Notes: generated by a model not told the origin, from the letters alone. A stretch of 64,000 nucleotides of DNA from Xenococcaceae cyanobacterium MO_167.B27 (GCA_030065935.1 JASJCP010000003.1:20763-84762); one strand, 5' to 3'. Positions 8,430 through 18,224 are shown, counted from the stretch's first letter. Translations and numbers: made by a program.

Positions 8430-10619
8430 ATGACTCCCATTAAGTTTACGAAATCAACTGTGAGTATTATGACTGAGTCTTTAATTAACAATAATCCTTA
8501 TGTAAGCAATGACTATGAAGTCCGTTCTATTGATGGTACTGGAAATAACTTAGAAAATCCTGAGTTTGGTTCTGCTGGAAGTGCAATTGTTGATCGCGCT
8601 CCTTTAGATTATGCAGATGGTGTTTCCGAGCCTTCAGGAGAAGACCGTGCTAATCCTCGGGTTATCAGTAATGCAGTAGCAGCACAAACAGAAGACATAC
8701 CTAGCGATCGCGGTTTAACTAATTTTATCTGGGCATTCGGACAGTTTTTAGACCATGACTTAGATTTAGTTCCTGAAAGTGGTGAAGAAGTTACTATTGA
8801 GGTTCCTCCTGGCGATCCTGATCTCGATCCCCAAGGTACTGGCGATGTAGAAATTCCTATAGGAGATTCTGCATTTATCCCTGGTACTGGTACTGACGCT
8901 AGTAACCCTCGTCAACTTCCCAATAATATTACTGCTTGGATTGATGGCTCAAATATTTATGGCTCTGATGATGAGAGAGCTGAGTTTTTAAGGTCTTTTG
9001 AAGGTGGTAAGTTAAAAGTTAGTGATGGCAATTTACTACCGTTTAATGATGGTTCAGTGGAGAATGACGATCCCCGAGGTGGCGATCCCAGTCGTCTATT
9101 TGTCGCTGGGGATGTGCGAGCTAATGAAAACTCTGTGTTAGTTTCGATGCACACCCTGTTTGTTCGGGAACATAACCGCATTGCAGAAGAATTAAGTTCC
9201 GCTCATCCTGACTGGACTGATGAAGAAATTTTCGAGAGAGCGCGAGATATTAACATTGCTCAATATCAATCCATCATTTATAACGAATACATACCATCCT
9301 TATTAGGAGTTGATGCGCTACCAGAATATAGCGGTTATAACTCTGAGATTAATCCTGGTATTACTCGGACTTTTGCTACTGCTGCTTTTCGTGTAGGACA
9401 TACTCAACTGAGTTCAGTTGTTCCTCGTTTAGATGTTAATGGGGAAACTGTAGAAGAAGGTAATTTAACTTTATCAGATGTCTTCTTCCGTCCTTCTGGA
9501 GTGATTGAAGAAGCTGGGATCGATCCTATTGTTCGCGGTATTGCTTCTTCTCTGAGTCAAAATATTGATACTCAGATTATTGGTGATGTTCGGAACTTGC
9601 TATTTAATGTAGGAGACAATACTACTGGACGGGATTTATTTGCCATTAACCTAGAAAGAGGCAGACTTCATGGTTTAGCTGATTACAATACTATTCGTGA
9701 AACCTTTGGTTTAGAAAGAGTTTCTACTTTTGCTGAAATTACTTCTAATACAGAATTACAGGAAACATTAGAAGACATTTATGAAGGTGATATCAATAAT
9801 ATTGATGCTTTCGTCGGCTTACTAGCTGAAGATCATGTTACTAATGCTGCGGTGGGAGAGACACTTCAAGCAGTATTAGTAGATCAATTTGTGGCTTTAC
9901 GAGACGGAGATCGCTTTTACTATGAAAATACTTTCTCTGACTCCGAAATTACAGAAATTGAAAATACTAGTCTCTCAGATATTATTCGTTATAACACTGA
10001 TACTACAATTATTCAAGACAACGCTTTCTCCCTCATAAATGAAGGAACAAATGGTAGTGATGTTCTCGAAGGTGGCTTAGGTGATGACTCTATCTTTGGT
10101 GGTGGTGGTAGAGATACCATTTCTGGCTATGCAGGAGATGACCTGATTTTAGGAGAAGGTGGTAACGATGTTATAAGTGGTGGTTCAGGTGATGATTATC
10201 TGGATGGAGGAAGAAGAAATGACCGCATAACAGGTGGCGATGGAGACGATACTCTTATTGGCGGTGCTGGTACTGATATATTGACTGGTGGTGGTGGTGC
10301 TGATGATTTTGTCTTCGGTGGAGAAAATCTAAGATTCCGTCAGCTAAGATTAGACATAATCGAGGATTTTGATGCTACTGAAGACCAAATAGTAGTTAGT
10401 GAAGAAACTTTTGGTGACTTGTCAGGAGAGACATCTTTTGGAGTAGCTGATAGTTTGGATTCTGCTATCTTTAGCAATTCTACTATCATTTATGAGCAAA
10501 TTACAGGTGTACTAATTTACAATCAAAATGGTGACACACCTGGATTTGGTCGCGGTGGAATATTTGCTCGACTCGATAGCGATTTAGATTTATCAGCAGA
10601 CAACTTCGATGTTGCTTAA
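8430..10619 (+). CDS. Animal-type haem peroxidase with RTX calcium-binding repeats
   Basis: This 729-aa protein combines two domains. Residues about 20-520 form an animal (peroxidasin/cyclooxygenase-like) haem peroxidase: distal haem motif GQFLDHDLD (H109), MHTLFVREHNRIAEEL helix (from 240), proximal histidine in FRVGHTQLS (H324). Residues about 540-630 carry RTX nonapeptides (GGLGDDSIF, GGGGRDTIS, GYAGDDLIL, GEGGNDVIS, GGSGDDYLD), which bind calcium and mark type I secretion substrates; there is no signal peptide, as expected for that route. The C-terminal 90 residues resemble RTX secretion tails. It probably acts outside the cell, oxidising halides or organic substrates, perhaps in defence or matrix cross-linking. 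A second start at base 8469 is possible. No ABC exporter genes are in the window. Confidence 0.9.
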   Translation: MTPIKFTKSTVSIMTESLINNNPYVSNDYEVRSIDGTGNNLENPEFGSAGSAIVDRAPLDYADGVSEPSGEDRANPRVISNAVAAQTEDIPSDRGLTNFIWAFGQFLDHDLDLVPESGEEVTIEVPPGDPDLDPQGTGDVEIPIGDSAFIPGTGTDASNPRQLPNNITAWIDGSNIYGSDDERAEFLRSFEGGKLKVSDGNLLPFNDGSVENDDPRGGDPSRLFVAGDVRANENSVLVSMHTLFVREHNRIAEELSSAHPDWTDEEIFERARDINIAQYQSIIYNEYIPSLLGVDALPEYSGYNSEINPGITRTFATAAFRVGHTQLSSVVPRLDVNGETVEEGNLTLSDVFFRPSGVIEEAGIDPIVRGIASSLSQNIDTQIIGDVRNLLFNVGDNTTGRDLFAINLERGRLHGLADYNTIRETFGLERVSTFAEITSNTELQETLEDIYEGDINNIDAFVGLLAEDHVTNAAVGETLQAVLVDQFVALRDGDRFYYENTFSDSEITEIENTSLSDIIRYNTDTTIIQDNAFSLINEGTNGSDVLEGGLGDDSIFGGGGRDTISGYAGDDLILGEGGNDVISGGSGDDYLDGGRRNDRITGGDGDDTLIGGAGTDILTGGGGADDFVFGGENLRFRQLRLDIIEDFDATEDQIVVSEETFGDLSGETSFGVADSLDSAIFSNSTIIYEQITGVLIYNQNGDTPGFGRGGIFARLDSDLDLSADNFDVA

Positions 10620-10634
10620 ATATTAAGTCTTCCT

Positions 10635-10662
10635 AGTAGGGTGGGCGGTGCATCGCCCTACT
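10635..10662 (+). terminator. Hairpin after peroxidase gene
   Basis: AGTAGGG ... CCCTACT with a bulged GGCG/CGCC inner stem, 15 bases after the stop codon. It belongs to the same GTAGGGTGGG repeat type as 14299-14326. Confidence 0.5.
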
Positions 10663-10842
10663 GTGATGTTTTTATGGTATCTCTACACCCTCGCCTTAAA
10701 AAAAAGGGAGGGTCTGAATATTTTAATTTTTTAACAACTCATAATATCCTATTCTTATAATTAATCTGGAGATTTATAAAACTTCCTCCAAAAATATAAA
10801 TTTTTCGGTTGAAGAAAAAGTCAAAAAATTTATTATATTTTA

Positions 10843-11652
10843 ATGTTTTCCTACATAACCTGTTCTCAAGAGCGAAGACAAATAGCAAAATGGGCTTTTT
10901 CTCTGGCGACTCTGTGTGTAGTATTGTTCTTTGCTACCTATTCAGGAAATACTGAAGAGTCGGAGAACAATAGCTTACCTTCATCTCCAGATACAGGTTC
11001 TCCTGAAGAGGATTTTTCTGCGGGAGGTACTAGAGACAATCATCGACTGACAAAAATATGTGGTGAAAACGGTCAAAAGATTGCTTATTTACTAGGAAAC
11101 AACAATAGGGAGTTTACCTTATCCGCTTATCCTACCTTTTGGTTTTATATTCCCGATAAATTTAAAAATGTAGCGGAAATCGAGTTTACAGTAACAGAGC
11201 TAGAAACAGGAAAGAAAGTATATAATCGCGCCCTACAAATGCCAGAAAAAGCAGGTATGATGGGGATTTCTATTCCACAAAAACCAAACTATGCTCTGTA
11301 TCCCAACGTAAATTACAGTTGGAGTTTACAAATTCATTGTGCTGAATCAAATAATGAGTCAGTTATGACACTAGAAGGGTGGATACAGCGTCTTTCTTCC
11401 AATGCTGACTTAGAAAATCAATTAACTACTGTTTCTAGGGAAGATCAATATAAAATTTATTTACAACAGGATTTACTCTACGATGCTTTAAACCATTTGA
11501 TACAACTCCGCATTGCACAACCTGATAATACCCAGTTAAAAACAGCTTGGAATCAGCTTTTAGTAGAGTTGGGATGGCAAGATTTAGCACGACAGTCCCC
11601 AGTTAACCCTTATCTTTGGGATACAAATACAACTTACGCAGAAACAAGGTAA
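10843..11652 (+). CDS. DUF928 family protein
   Basis: This 269-aa protein starts with a membrane-anchor or signal helix (residues 15-33, WAFSLATLCVVLFFATYSG) and a low-complexity Ser/Pro linker. The DUF928 body that follows has the family pattern AGGTRD...C near residues 55-70, a hydrophobic YPTFWFYIP segment, a beta-sandwich-like middle ending in YSWSLQIHC, and a helical C-terminus (QDLLYDALNHLIQLR). DUF928 proteins are almost confined to cyanobacteria and have no assigned function; they often lie near CHAT, CHASE2 and two-partner-secretion genes, as here, which suggests a periplasmic role in that module. It converges on the TPR-CHAT gene across a heptamer repeat tract. Confidence 0.85.
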   Translation: MFSYITCSQERRQIAKWAFSLATLCVVLFFATYSGNTEESENNSLPSSPDTGSPEEDFSAGGTRDNHRLTKICGENGQKIAYLLGNNNREFTLSAYPTFWFYIPDKFKNVAEIEFTVTELETGKKVYNRALQMPEKAGMMGISIPQKPNYALYPNVNYSWSLQIHCAESNNESVMTLEGWIQRLSSNADLENQLTTVSREDQYKIYLQQDLLYDALNHLIQLRIAQPDNTQLKTAWNQLLVELGWQDLARQSPVNPYLWDTNTTYAETR

Positions 11653-11655
11653 AGC

Positions 11656-11790
11656 AATCAGTAATCAGTAATCAGTAATCAGTTATCAGTTATCAGTAAT
11701 CAGTAATCAGTAATCAGTAATCAGTAATCAGTAATCAGTAATCAGTAATCAGTAATCAGTAATCAGTAATCAGTTATCAGTAATCAGTTA
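11656..11790 (+). repeat. Heptanucleotide tandem repeat (AATCAGT)n
   Basis: About 19 copies of AATCAGT with occasional TATCAGT variants fill the gap between two convergent genes. Such short tandemly repeated sequences are typical of cyanobacterial intergenic DNA and vary in copy number between strains. Confidence 0.95.
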
Positions 11791-11791
11791 T

Positions 11792-14278
11792 TTATTGCCA
11801 ATTTCCTACTAGGACAAATGCTGACCAATAAAAGGGATGAGAAAACTTTTCGCTTTTAATTATTCCTTGTTGGGCGCGACGTAGGGCTTCCGCTTTGGTA
11901 ACATTATCTTTAGCTAATTCTTGATAGAAATTGGTCATTAAAGCTACAGTGGCTTGATCGTTAACAGCCCAGAGAGAAGCGATAGTACTCCGCGCTCCCC
12001 CACGCACTGCTATTCCTGCTAATCCTAAAACCGAGTTGCGATCGCCTGTAGCGGTTTCACAAGCACTCAACACTAACAAATCTACTGGACGCAATTGCTT
12101 ACTATCTCCCCGAATGAGACTGTTTAACTCATCAATATTAATGCGCTCATCCCAAGTTAATACAAAAGTATCTTCAGGATTAGAGCTAAACTGACCATGA
12201 GTTGCTAAATGAACGATACGAAAAGGTGTTTCATTTGCAGAGCGATTAAAATTAAATTCGGTAAAACTATTATTGAGCAACACTTCTGAGGTAAATAGAG
12301 GCTCGATCTGCTGAATTTCTTGTTTAACCCCTGGTAAAGGAGAAAAACCTTGACGGGATTCGGAAAGTCCTGCTAACAGTATCTCTTGACGATTTTCTTG
12401 TGTGGCTTGTATTTGAGTAAGTTGTAAACTAGGAGCGATCGCAATACTATATTTTTCAATCAGATATTGTTCACCATCGTGAAGGGTAGCGGGGGGAAGG
12501 TTACGTAAAATGCCATCGGGAACAAATACTAAGGTATTAATGTTTTTGAGATCGGCTTCTATAGGACGGATTAACCAATTATAAGCCTGTTGCAATAGTT
12601 TGAGATTGAGACGGCGAGGTTTACTAATTTGACTATTAGCAGAAGTGATGACAATCTCTATTTCTGATGGGGGTAGGTCATTAGAATAATGGCGTAGAGG
12701 TTGACCAGGAATAGCTGCAATAACTTCGAGACGATTACCTATAATGATAGTGTAAAAAATAGCAGCAGTAGGATCGAGGCGATCGACTTGAAGTGGTTGA
12801 GTATCTAAACAAGCATCACGGAAGAAATTATCTAGTTCAGCTACTTGTAGAGATTCAATTATATTTCTAGCTTGGTTTAAGTCTGCTTGAGTTGCTCCTG
12901 GTTGTAATAGTAGTGTTGCTAATTCCCGATAAACTGGTTCAATTTTTTCGCGAAAGGAATACTGTATATCAGAAGTAATTGCTACTAAGTCACTTCTAAG
13001 AGATTGTAGATTGTTGGTTGCTTGGGTATAAACTGCGATCGCACCTTCTAAATCGTCTTGAGCTTTCAGTATTCTACCTAACTGCCATTGCCATTGATAA
13101 GTTAATTCTTTAGCATTAATACTTTGAGCAATTAATAGAGCTTCTTCCGTAATTTTCGCTGCTTCTTCCCATTGTTGGTTTCTTTCGTAAAGATGACCTA
13201 AAACCCCTAAAGCATCTGCTTCTACTCTTTTAATACCTAACGATTTCGCTTGTTTAATTGCTGAAACTAAAATTGGCAAAATTTCCCTAGGTTTTGTATC
13301 TAGTTTCAGTAGGTTGCGGGCTAAACTAACTTGACCTTGAATAGTAGTTTTTTGGGGAGGAAGTTGTGATAAAAGTTGCTTGATGGCTTCTGCTTCTTTG
13401 GTAGCAGTTTCTATTTCTTGCAAGCTAATTAAAACATCTAAGCTGTCTAGTTTTCCTCTTAACTGAATATCCGACTGAGGCAATAGATCTATAGCTTGTT
13501 GATAAAATTGTAATGCCTGTTTTGGTTCAGATTGAAGTCGAGCATTATTACCTAAATTTATTAAGGTGTCCGCAATGAGAGTTTTGTTGTCTAATTTTTC
13601 AGCAATAGTTAAACTTGATTCTAATATAGTTGCAGATTCTTGGTATTTACCTACGCGAGTTAAGACATTACCAATACTTAGTAAAGCTTGAGCTTTGATA
13701 ATAGTATCAGGTTGCTTTTCCAGTCTATCTTTTACTTCTGTGAGAGTTTTAATTGCTTGGGAATATAAACCTAATGCTTGTAAAGCGTAAGCTTGGTAAA
13801 TTTTTGCTTGAGTATATCCCTTGATGTCTCCTTGTTGTTCATAAAGAAAAGTAGCTTGTTTCCAAGTTTCCCAAGCATTTTGCGATCGCCCTAAAGATAA
13901 TTCAATCTGTCCTCTTACTTCTAAAACTTGTGCTAATAACTGACTTTTTTCTGGTTCAGTTTCGATAGTGATAATAATATTTTCAGCTTCAGAAAGAGTA
14001 GTTTCTGCTTGTTCCCATTCCCCTAATTTCTGATAAATTAAAGCTAGATTCCGATTGGCGATAACACTTCCTATAATATCCCCTTGTTTTTGATACTGTT
14101 TAATAGCTGTTTCTAATAAATTAATAGCTTCGGACAATCTATTCTGTTGATAGAGCATTTCTGCTTCTTGCTCTAGAGTTTTATTGTTAGTAGCCAATAC
14201 AATTTTTGGCAGTTGAATTGATAAAATTAACGCGATGGTAATCAGAAATAGTAAAAATAATTTAGGTAGCTTATTCAT
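11792..14278 (-). CDS. Exported TPR-CHAT caspase-like protease
   Basis: This 828-aa protein begins with a signal peptide (hydrophobic residues 7-24, cut probably near ATN at 29-31). Residues about 35-460 are TPR repeats (for example LYSQAIKTL, YQESATILE, EPKQALQFYQQAIDLLP), for protein contacts. Residues about 500-828 form a CHAT domain with VFVPDGILRNLPPATLHDG, the catalytic histidine in HLATHG (H694) and the catalytic cysteine in LVLSACET (C740), then GARSTIASLWAVND and the PFYWSAFVLVG end. CHAT is a caspase/separase-related peptidase fold. With an export signal it would act in the periplasm or outer surface. The TpsB gene lies 50 bases upstream on the same strand, so the two are likely cotranscribed; the exoprotein or its porin is a possible substrate (inference). 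Confidence 0.9.
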   Translation of the reverse strand: MNKLPKLFLLFLITIALILSIQLPKIVLATNNKTLEQEAEMLYQQNRLSEAINLLETAIKQYQKQGDIIGSVIANRNLALIYQKLGEWEQAETTLSEAENIIITIETEPEKSQLLAQVLEVRGQIELSLGRSQNAWETWKQATFLYEQQGDIKGYTQAKIYQAYALQALGLYSQAIKTLTEVKDRLEKQPDTIIKAQALLSIGNVLTRVGKYQESATILESSLTIAEKLDNKTLIADTLINLGNNARLQSEPKQALQFYQQAIDLLPQSDIQLRGKLDSLDVLISLQEIETATKEAEAIKQLLSQLPPQKTTIQGQVSLARNLLKLDTKPREILPILVSAIKQAKSLGIKRVEADALGVLGHLYERNQQWEEAAKITEEALLIAQSINAKELTYQWQWQLGRILKAQDDLEGAIAVYTQATNNLQSLRSDLVAITSDIQYSFREKIEPVYRELATLLLQPGATQADLNQARNIIESLQVAELDNFFRDACLDTQPLQVDRLDPTAAIFYTIIIGNRLEVIAAIPGQPLRHYSNDLPPSEIEIVITSANSQISKPRRLNLKLLQQAYNWLIRPIEADLKNINTLVFVPDGILRNLPPATLHDGEQYLIEKYSIAIAPSLQLTQIQATQENRQEILLAGLSESRQGFSPLPGVKQEIQQIEPLFTSEVLLNNSFTEFNFNRSANETPFRIVHLATHGQFSSNPEDTFVLTWDERINIDELNSLIRGDSKQLRPVDLLVLSACETATGDRNSVLGLAGIAVRGGARSTIASLWAVNDQATVALMTNFYQELAKDNVTKAEALRRAQQGIIKSEKFSHPFYWSAFVLVGNWQ

Positions 14279-14298
14279 GATTGATTCTTAATTGTTAT

Positions 14299-14326
14299 AG
14301 TAGGGTGGGCGATGCCCCACCCTACT
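14299..14326. repeat. Palindromic repeat between tpsB and TPR-CHAT gene
   Basis: AGTAGGGTGGG (14299-14309) pairs with CCCACCCTACT (14316-14326), filling the 50-base gap between two co-oriented genes. It could act as an intra-operon attenuator or mRNA stabiliser. Confidence 0.7.
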
Positions 14327-14328
14327 GA

Positions 14329-16035
14329 TTAAAATGGTTGTAACTCAAGGGAAAAATAAACCCCATCTTCTTGTAAACTGTCGCCATTGTTTTCTAAATC
14401 TACTAAAGGAATACCCCAATCTAAACCCGCAGCGAAATAATCATTAACTTGTAAGCGCAAACCAACACCAGTAGAAACTAAAGTATTTTGATCTAAAGTT
14501 AAATCATCTGTATTCCAAACCTTACCAAAATCTATAAAAGGAGTTAATTGCAGACTGGTTTTCCATTCGCGAATGCGGAGAATTGTCGCTCTAATTTCGG
14601 CGGAGTTAAACCAACCATTATCCCCTAACAAAGCATCTTGGCGATAACCCCTTACACTAAAAACACCCCCCAAGCTAAACTGTTCTGTAGGAACTAAAGG
14701 GCGGTCTGATACTTGCAAATCAGAACGGAGTAGTAAAGTAATATCGGGACTAAGTAATCTAAGATATTGTGCTTGTCCTCTCCAAGCAAAAAACTTACTA
14801 TCGGGTATATCATCTTCATTACTAATAGTTGCATCAAAAAGATTAACCCCTAAACTAAACTCAGAGCGTAAAGCAAAAACTTGATTAGCATCACGAGTAG
14901 TGTATTCTTGGAAAAAACGTAACGCGCTAATGTGTGTTTCTCCATCAGTTTCAGCACCCCGTGATATCTGTTGAGGTTCTCCTCCAACAGTAATTTTCGA
15001 GTCGTTTCTAGAAAATGTAAAACCAATAGCCAAATCTTCAGTAGGTTTTTGTAGTAAAGGTTGACGATAGGTTAATTGGTAAGTAGTATTTTCTGATGCG
15101 ATATCAAATTCATCAAAAGGCGGTTCAATAATTTCGCTATCGGTATAGCTAAAGCGAAAATTCAGTGTTCCATTATAGGGGTTGAGGGGAATAGTATAAC
15201 TGAGATTGTTTAGGGAGTCGCTACCGTCAGTGTTGAGATAGGAGATATTTATGCGATCGCCAAAACCAATAAAATTGCGATGAGTTAATTGTACTTGACG
15301 GCGGTCTGTCCCGACACTAGGAGCGCGATAATTATCAAAACTTAAAGTTAAGTCAAAATGATCCGCTTCTTGCAGACTAATTTCTAGGATACTGCTACCT
15401 TGTCTAGTTCCCGCAGTTAATTCCGCAGCTAAACTTTCAATTAAGGGGTCTAATTGTAGTAGTTGCAGACCATTGAGTAACTTATCTTGATTTAAAGGTG
15501 CTGAGGTAGCAATTTTGAGGCGACTGCGAACATAAGCAGGGTTTAATCTTTCCAAACCTGTAATATTTATTGCTTCTACTGTTCCCTCAATAACTTCAAT
15601 AACTATAATTCCATCTTGTAATTTTTGTGGCGGAATAAACGTTCCTGATGTGATATAACCATTATCAATATACAGGCGATCGATCGCTTGTTGGGCTGCT
15701 AAGAGTTCCCTAAAAGAAATACCGCGCATACTATAGGGTTCGAGAACTTCCGCTAATTCTTCGGGAGTAAAAACCGTGCTACCAACTATTTCAAATTTCT
15801 TGACAAAAACCGTATCAGGAACACCCTCAATTATATAAGGAGAATCTTGAGGGGTAGTCTGTTCTAGTTCTGGTAATATTTGTTCTAAAGGCGGTAGGGT
15901 TTCTGGCTCTACTGGTTCTAGTTGGGATGGTAATGTTGGTGGTGGAATGTTTTGGGCTTTAGCAATATTAGTTATTGATAATAAAAAAATAAATAACCAC
16001 AATATATTAGTTATTTGCAATGGGAAATATGACAT
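14329..16035 (-). CDS. TpsB outer-membrane transporter (ShlB/FhaC/HecB family)
   Basis: This 568-aa two-partner-secretion porin starts with a signal peptide (residues 9-27, ending AKAQ) and a proline-rich linker. Two POTRA domains follow (about 75-150 VFVKKFEIVGSTVFTPEEL..., and 150-225 VEAINITGLERLNPAYV...), then a 16-strand type beta-barrel with QVQLTHRNFIGFGDRI and the conserved VRGYR motif near residue 470, ending in an aromatic residue (LELQPF) as outer-membrane proteins do. It exports a TpsA exoprotein; the candidate partner is at 19586-22015. The partner is separated by a HicB-like gene, an ISAs1 element and a HigBA module that appear to have been inserted between them. Confidence 0.93.
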   Translation of the reverse strand: MSYFPLQITNILWLFIFLLSITNIAKAQNIPPPTLPSQLEPVEPETLPPLEQILPELEQTTPQDSPYIIEGVPDTVFVKKFEIVGSTVFTPEELAEVLEPYSMRGISFRELLAAQQAIDRLYIDNGYITSGTFIPPQKLQDGIIVIEVIEGTVEAINITGLERLNPAYVRSRLKIATSAPLNQDKLLNGLQLLQLDPLIESLAAELTAGTRQGSSILEISLQEADHFDLTLSFDNYRAPSVGTDRRQVQLTHRNFIGFGDRINISYLNTDGSDSLNNLSYTIPLNPYNGTLNFRFSYTDSEIIEPPFDEFDIASENTTYQLTYRQPLLQKPTEDLAIGFTFSRNDSKITVGGEPQQISRGAETDGETHISALRFFQEYTTRDANQVFALRSEFSLGVNLFDATISNEDDIPDSKFFAWRGQAQYLRLLSPDITLLLRSDLQVSDRPLVPTEQFSLGGVFSVRGYRQDALLGDNGWFNSAEIRATILRIREWKTSLQLTPFIDFGKVWNTDDLTLDQNTLVSTGVGLRLQVNDYFAAGLDWGIPLVDLENNGDSLQEDGVYFSLELQPF

Positions 16036-16359
16036 AAAATATCAACAAGAAGCTTTTTCTTGCCAGCAATGTATATTGTTCAAACCAGCAAAATTGATGT
16101 AAGTTTTTCAACAATAAACTTACTATAATCTGCTAAATCATCTCAAGCTAAAAAAGTTTAAAATTTAGCTATTAGCTTTTTTCCAAAGGATTGACGGGAT
16201 AAGGTTATCTATTGCCCACCTTACAATTAGCTTGTTTCCAGTAAATTCCATCAAAATTTAGCCCCATAAATATCATTCTCTCTAGACTTATCGGGAGCTT
16301 GAGTAACTATTCTGCATAAATTTACATTTGTTTACCTTGTGATTAAACTTGCTGTAATC
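16036..16359. other. Intergenic region upstream of tpsB
   Basis: 324 bases without a recognisable gene, AT-rich; it probably carries the promoter of tpsB. A short imperfect inverted repeat with AAGCT/AGCTT words lies around 16049-16180. Nothing else was recognised. Confidence 0.4.
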
Positions 16360-16695
16360 TTACTTAGAAATGGCTTTAGCAGCTTCTTTTGCAAGGACAT
16401 CCTCCATCCAAGCATTAATACTTTTATTCGCTTTTTTAGCAGCAAAAAAAATCTGGTGATGGCGTTGGGGAGTTGTCCGAAAAGGTAAATTGCCAGAAAA
16501 AGGTTTGTCTGGTTCTTCTCCTAATTCAGCACACCATTCTAAATAGTCATCCACAGAGTTGTGAAATTCTTGCTCTAATTCTGGGACAGTATTGCCTTTA
16601 AATGTAATTACATCTTTAACATCTAATACCTTGCCAAATAAAATTCCTGCTGCTTCATCTATTTCAATATGAGCCGTATATCCTTTATATTTCAT
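16360..16695 (-). CDS. hicB: HicB-family antitoxin-like protein
   Basis: This 111-aa protein matches the HicB fold. An N-terminal partial RNase-H-like strand pair (YKGYTAHIEIDEAAGILFGKV, seen as residues 3-23) and the usual ELEQEFHNSVDDYLEWCAELG helix are followed by a C-terminal ribbon-helix-helix segment (LPFRTTPQRHHQIFFAAKKANKSINAWMEDVL) for DNA binding. HicB neutralises a HicA RNase toxin and represses the operon. No HicA gene is adjacent; only a short ORF tail lies upstream, and it is cut by an ISAs1 insertion, so this may be an orphan antitoxin. Confidence 0.8.
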   Translation of the reverse strand: MKYKGYTAHIEIDEAAGILFGKVLDVKDVITFKGNTVPELEQEFHNSVDDYLEWCAELGEEPDKPFSGNLPFRTTPQRHHQIFFAAKKANKSINAWMEDVLAKEAAKAISK

Positions 16696-16709
16696 GGTTA
16701 ATCTTGTAA

Positions 16710-16842
16710 TTAATAATCTTCAGGTTTAATTCCAGCATTTTCTAAAAATTCTCTTACCTCAGATATTTCACCATCCGCGATTTTCACGCCTGAAATAAAT
16801 TTCTTGGCTAATACTTTAAGTCCTCTCAAGAGGACTGTTATG
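16710..16842 (-). pseudogene. Short ORF tail truncated by ISAs1
   Basis: The minus strand is open here and ends KIADGEISEVREFLENAG...PEDY, 14 bases upstream of hicB. Joining the flanks of the ISAs1 insertion adds only a few codons before a stop, and there is no ATG, so this is either a remnant of the hicB partner or a small TTG-start gene. I cannot assign it to a family. Confidence 0.3.
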
Positions 16843-18224
16843 CAGGGTAAGAGCGTCTCAAACCCTATTGACAAAAGGATTGTAGAACAGTCATCATATA
16901 GTCATTGTTCATAGCTGCGCGGTTCATTTTTTGGCGCAGACTACGCTTCAGACTCTTTTCTTGATTCAGGGTATTTAATGCCATGCGTCGGAGTAGAGCC
17001 AAATTACGAGGGGAGTTGCCAGAACGGACGCGACAATGATCCTCATTAAAAGTTACATCCAAAGTCCAATGGACTTGGTTTTCGATTCCCCAATGAGTGC
17101 GAATCGCATTACCCAGGTAAGAAGCGTCTGGGGGTAGAGAAGATAGATAAAACTGGACTTCATGGGTAACTTTATTCCAGAGATGGCGGGTTCTCTCGAT
17201 CATCACAATGGTTTGAAGACCTGACCATTGTTCTTGTTTATAGAGACCACCAAACTCAGAGAGAGGCACAGCCCAAACCAGTCGTTTTTCGGTGCGATGA
17301 TGTCCTTTTTCCACACGACGGTCATGAGAGAATTTAATTCCTTCAAAGTTGTCGGCGATCGCTTTATCGAACCAATTTTTGACCTGGGCTTTTTGGGTGG
17401 GATGATTAGTTTTGAGTGCCAAGACATAGTCAGCTTTTTTGTCGCGAATCAACCGAACTATCTCTGTCTGAGTTCCCATGGCATCGATAGTAATGATTGC
17501 TCCAGAGATATCGATTAATTCTAATAGGGCAGGAATCGCTGTTATTTCATGTTTTATGGTCTTCAACTTTAATCTGTCCTAAAGTCAAATTTTGCTCTGC
17601 CACCCAAGCTGTGACTAGATGTAAAGCTTTAATACCTTGCTCACGGTCATAAGAACCTCTCAAACACTTGCCATCTATGGGCACAATTTTTTGTTCTAAT
17701 GAAGGGATTAATTGTTGCACCCATTTAGTTAAACATTCTGAGAGAGCTATGGGATTAATCCTCTCAAATAACCGACGAAAGGTATCATCGCTCGGTATTC
17801 CGTGAGGTAATTCTAAAAATTCTGACAACCACTCTTGCTTGGCTATGCCATAATTTTCGATATCTTCCCAACCTTCTGCTCCGCCGATTACAGCCAAAAT
17901 GGCAATGACTAAAATATCTTTTAACAAGTGCTTTTTCGTTCGATTAACTCTTGGGTCTTTAATATCATTAAAATAACTAGATAAATCAGCTTGTATTTGG
18001 GAAATTGGGGTAAGCTTTGCGGTTTTAGTTACTGGTTTTTTAGGTTGAGTTTTTATAGGTGCAAATCCTTTACCCATCAATTCTTTCCTCTAATACTCTC
18101 AATTTACTGTAGTTAATATTGAAAGTATATAAGATAAGCGAAATTCTATTACTTTTAAAAAATAGATTGTAAAACATTACTTTTGTCAAGTACATTTTAT
18201 ACAAAATTAGATGAGGAGACCCTG
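16843..18224 (-). mobile_element. ISAs1-family insertion sequence with 10-bp target duplication
   Basis: The element starts CAGGGT at 16843 and ends ACCCTG at 18224 (1,382 bp, normal for ISAs1). It is flanked on both sides by the identical decamer GACTGTTATG (16833-16842 and 18225-18234), an exact target-site duplication that fixes the boundaries. Perfect duplication indicates a fairly recent insertion; the transposase is nevertheless frameshifted. Confidence 0.9.
16865..18077 (-). pseudogene. ISAs1-family transposase, frameshifted
   Basis: Two overlapping frames make up one DDE transposase. The N-terminal part (to 17547) contains the transposase-associated domain and the first Asp in VPIDGKCLRGS, and stops after IKVEDHKT. 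The C-terminal part (from about 17550) resumes at EITAIPALLELID, with IITIDAMGTQ (second Asp) and HWGIENQVHWTLDVTFNED (Glu region). Skipping the single T at 17549 (minus strand ACA-T-GAA) restores an uninterrupted reading HKTEITAIP that aligns with normal family members. So it is either a one-base insertion that kills the gene or a +1 programmed frameshift; I favour mutation. The likely ATG is at 18077. Confidence 0.85.

Noticed and set aside
11656..11790. CRISPR-like array
   Set aside because: Repeat unit is only 7 bp with no spacers; it is a simple tandem repeat.
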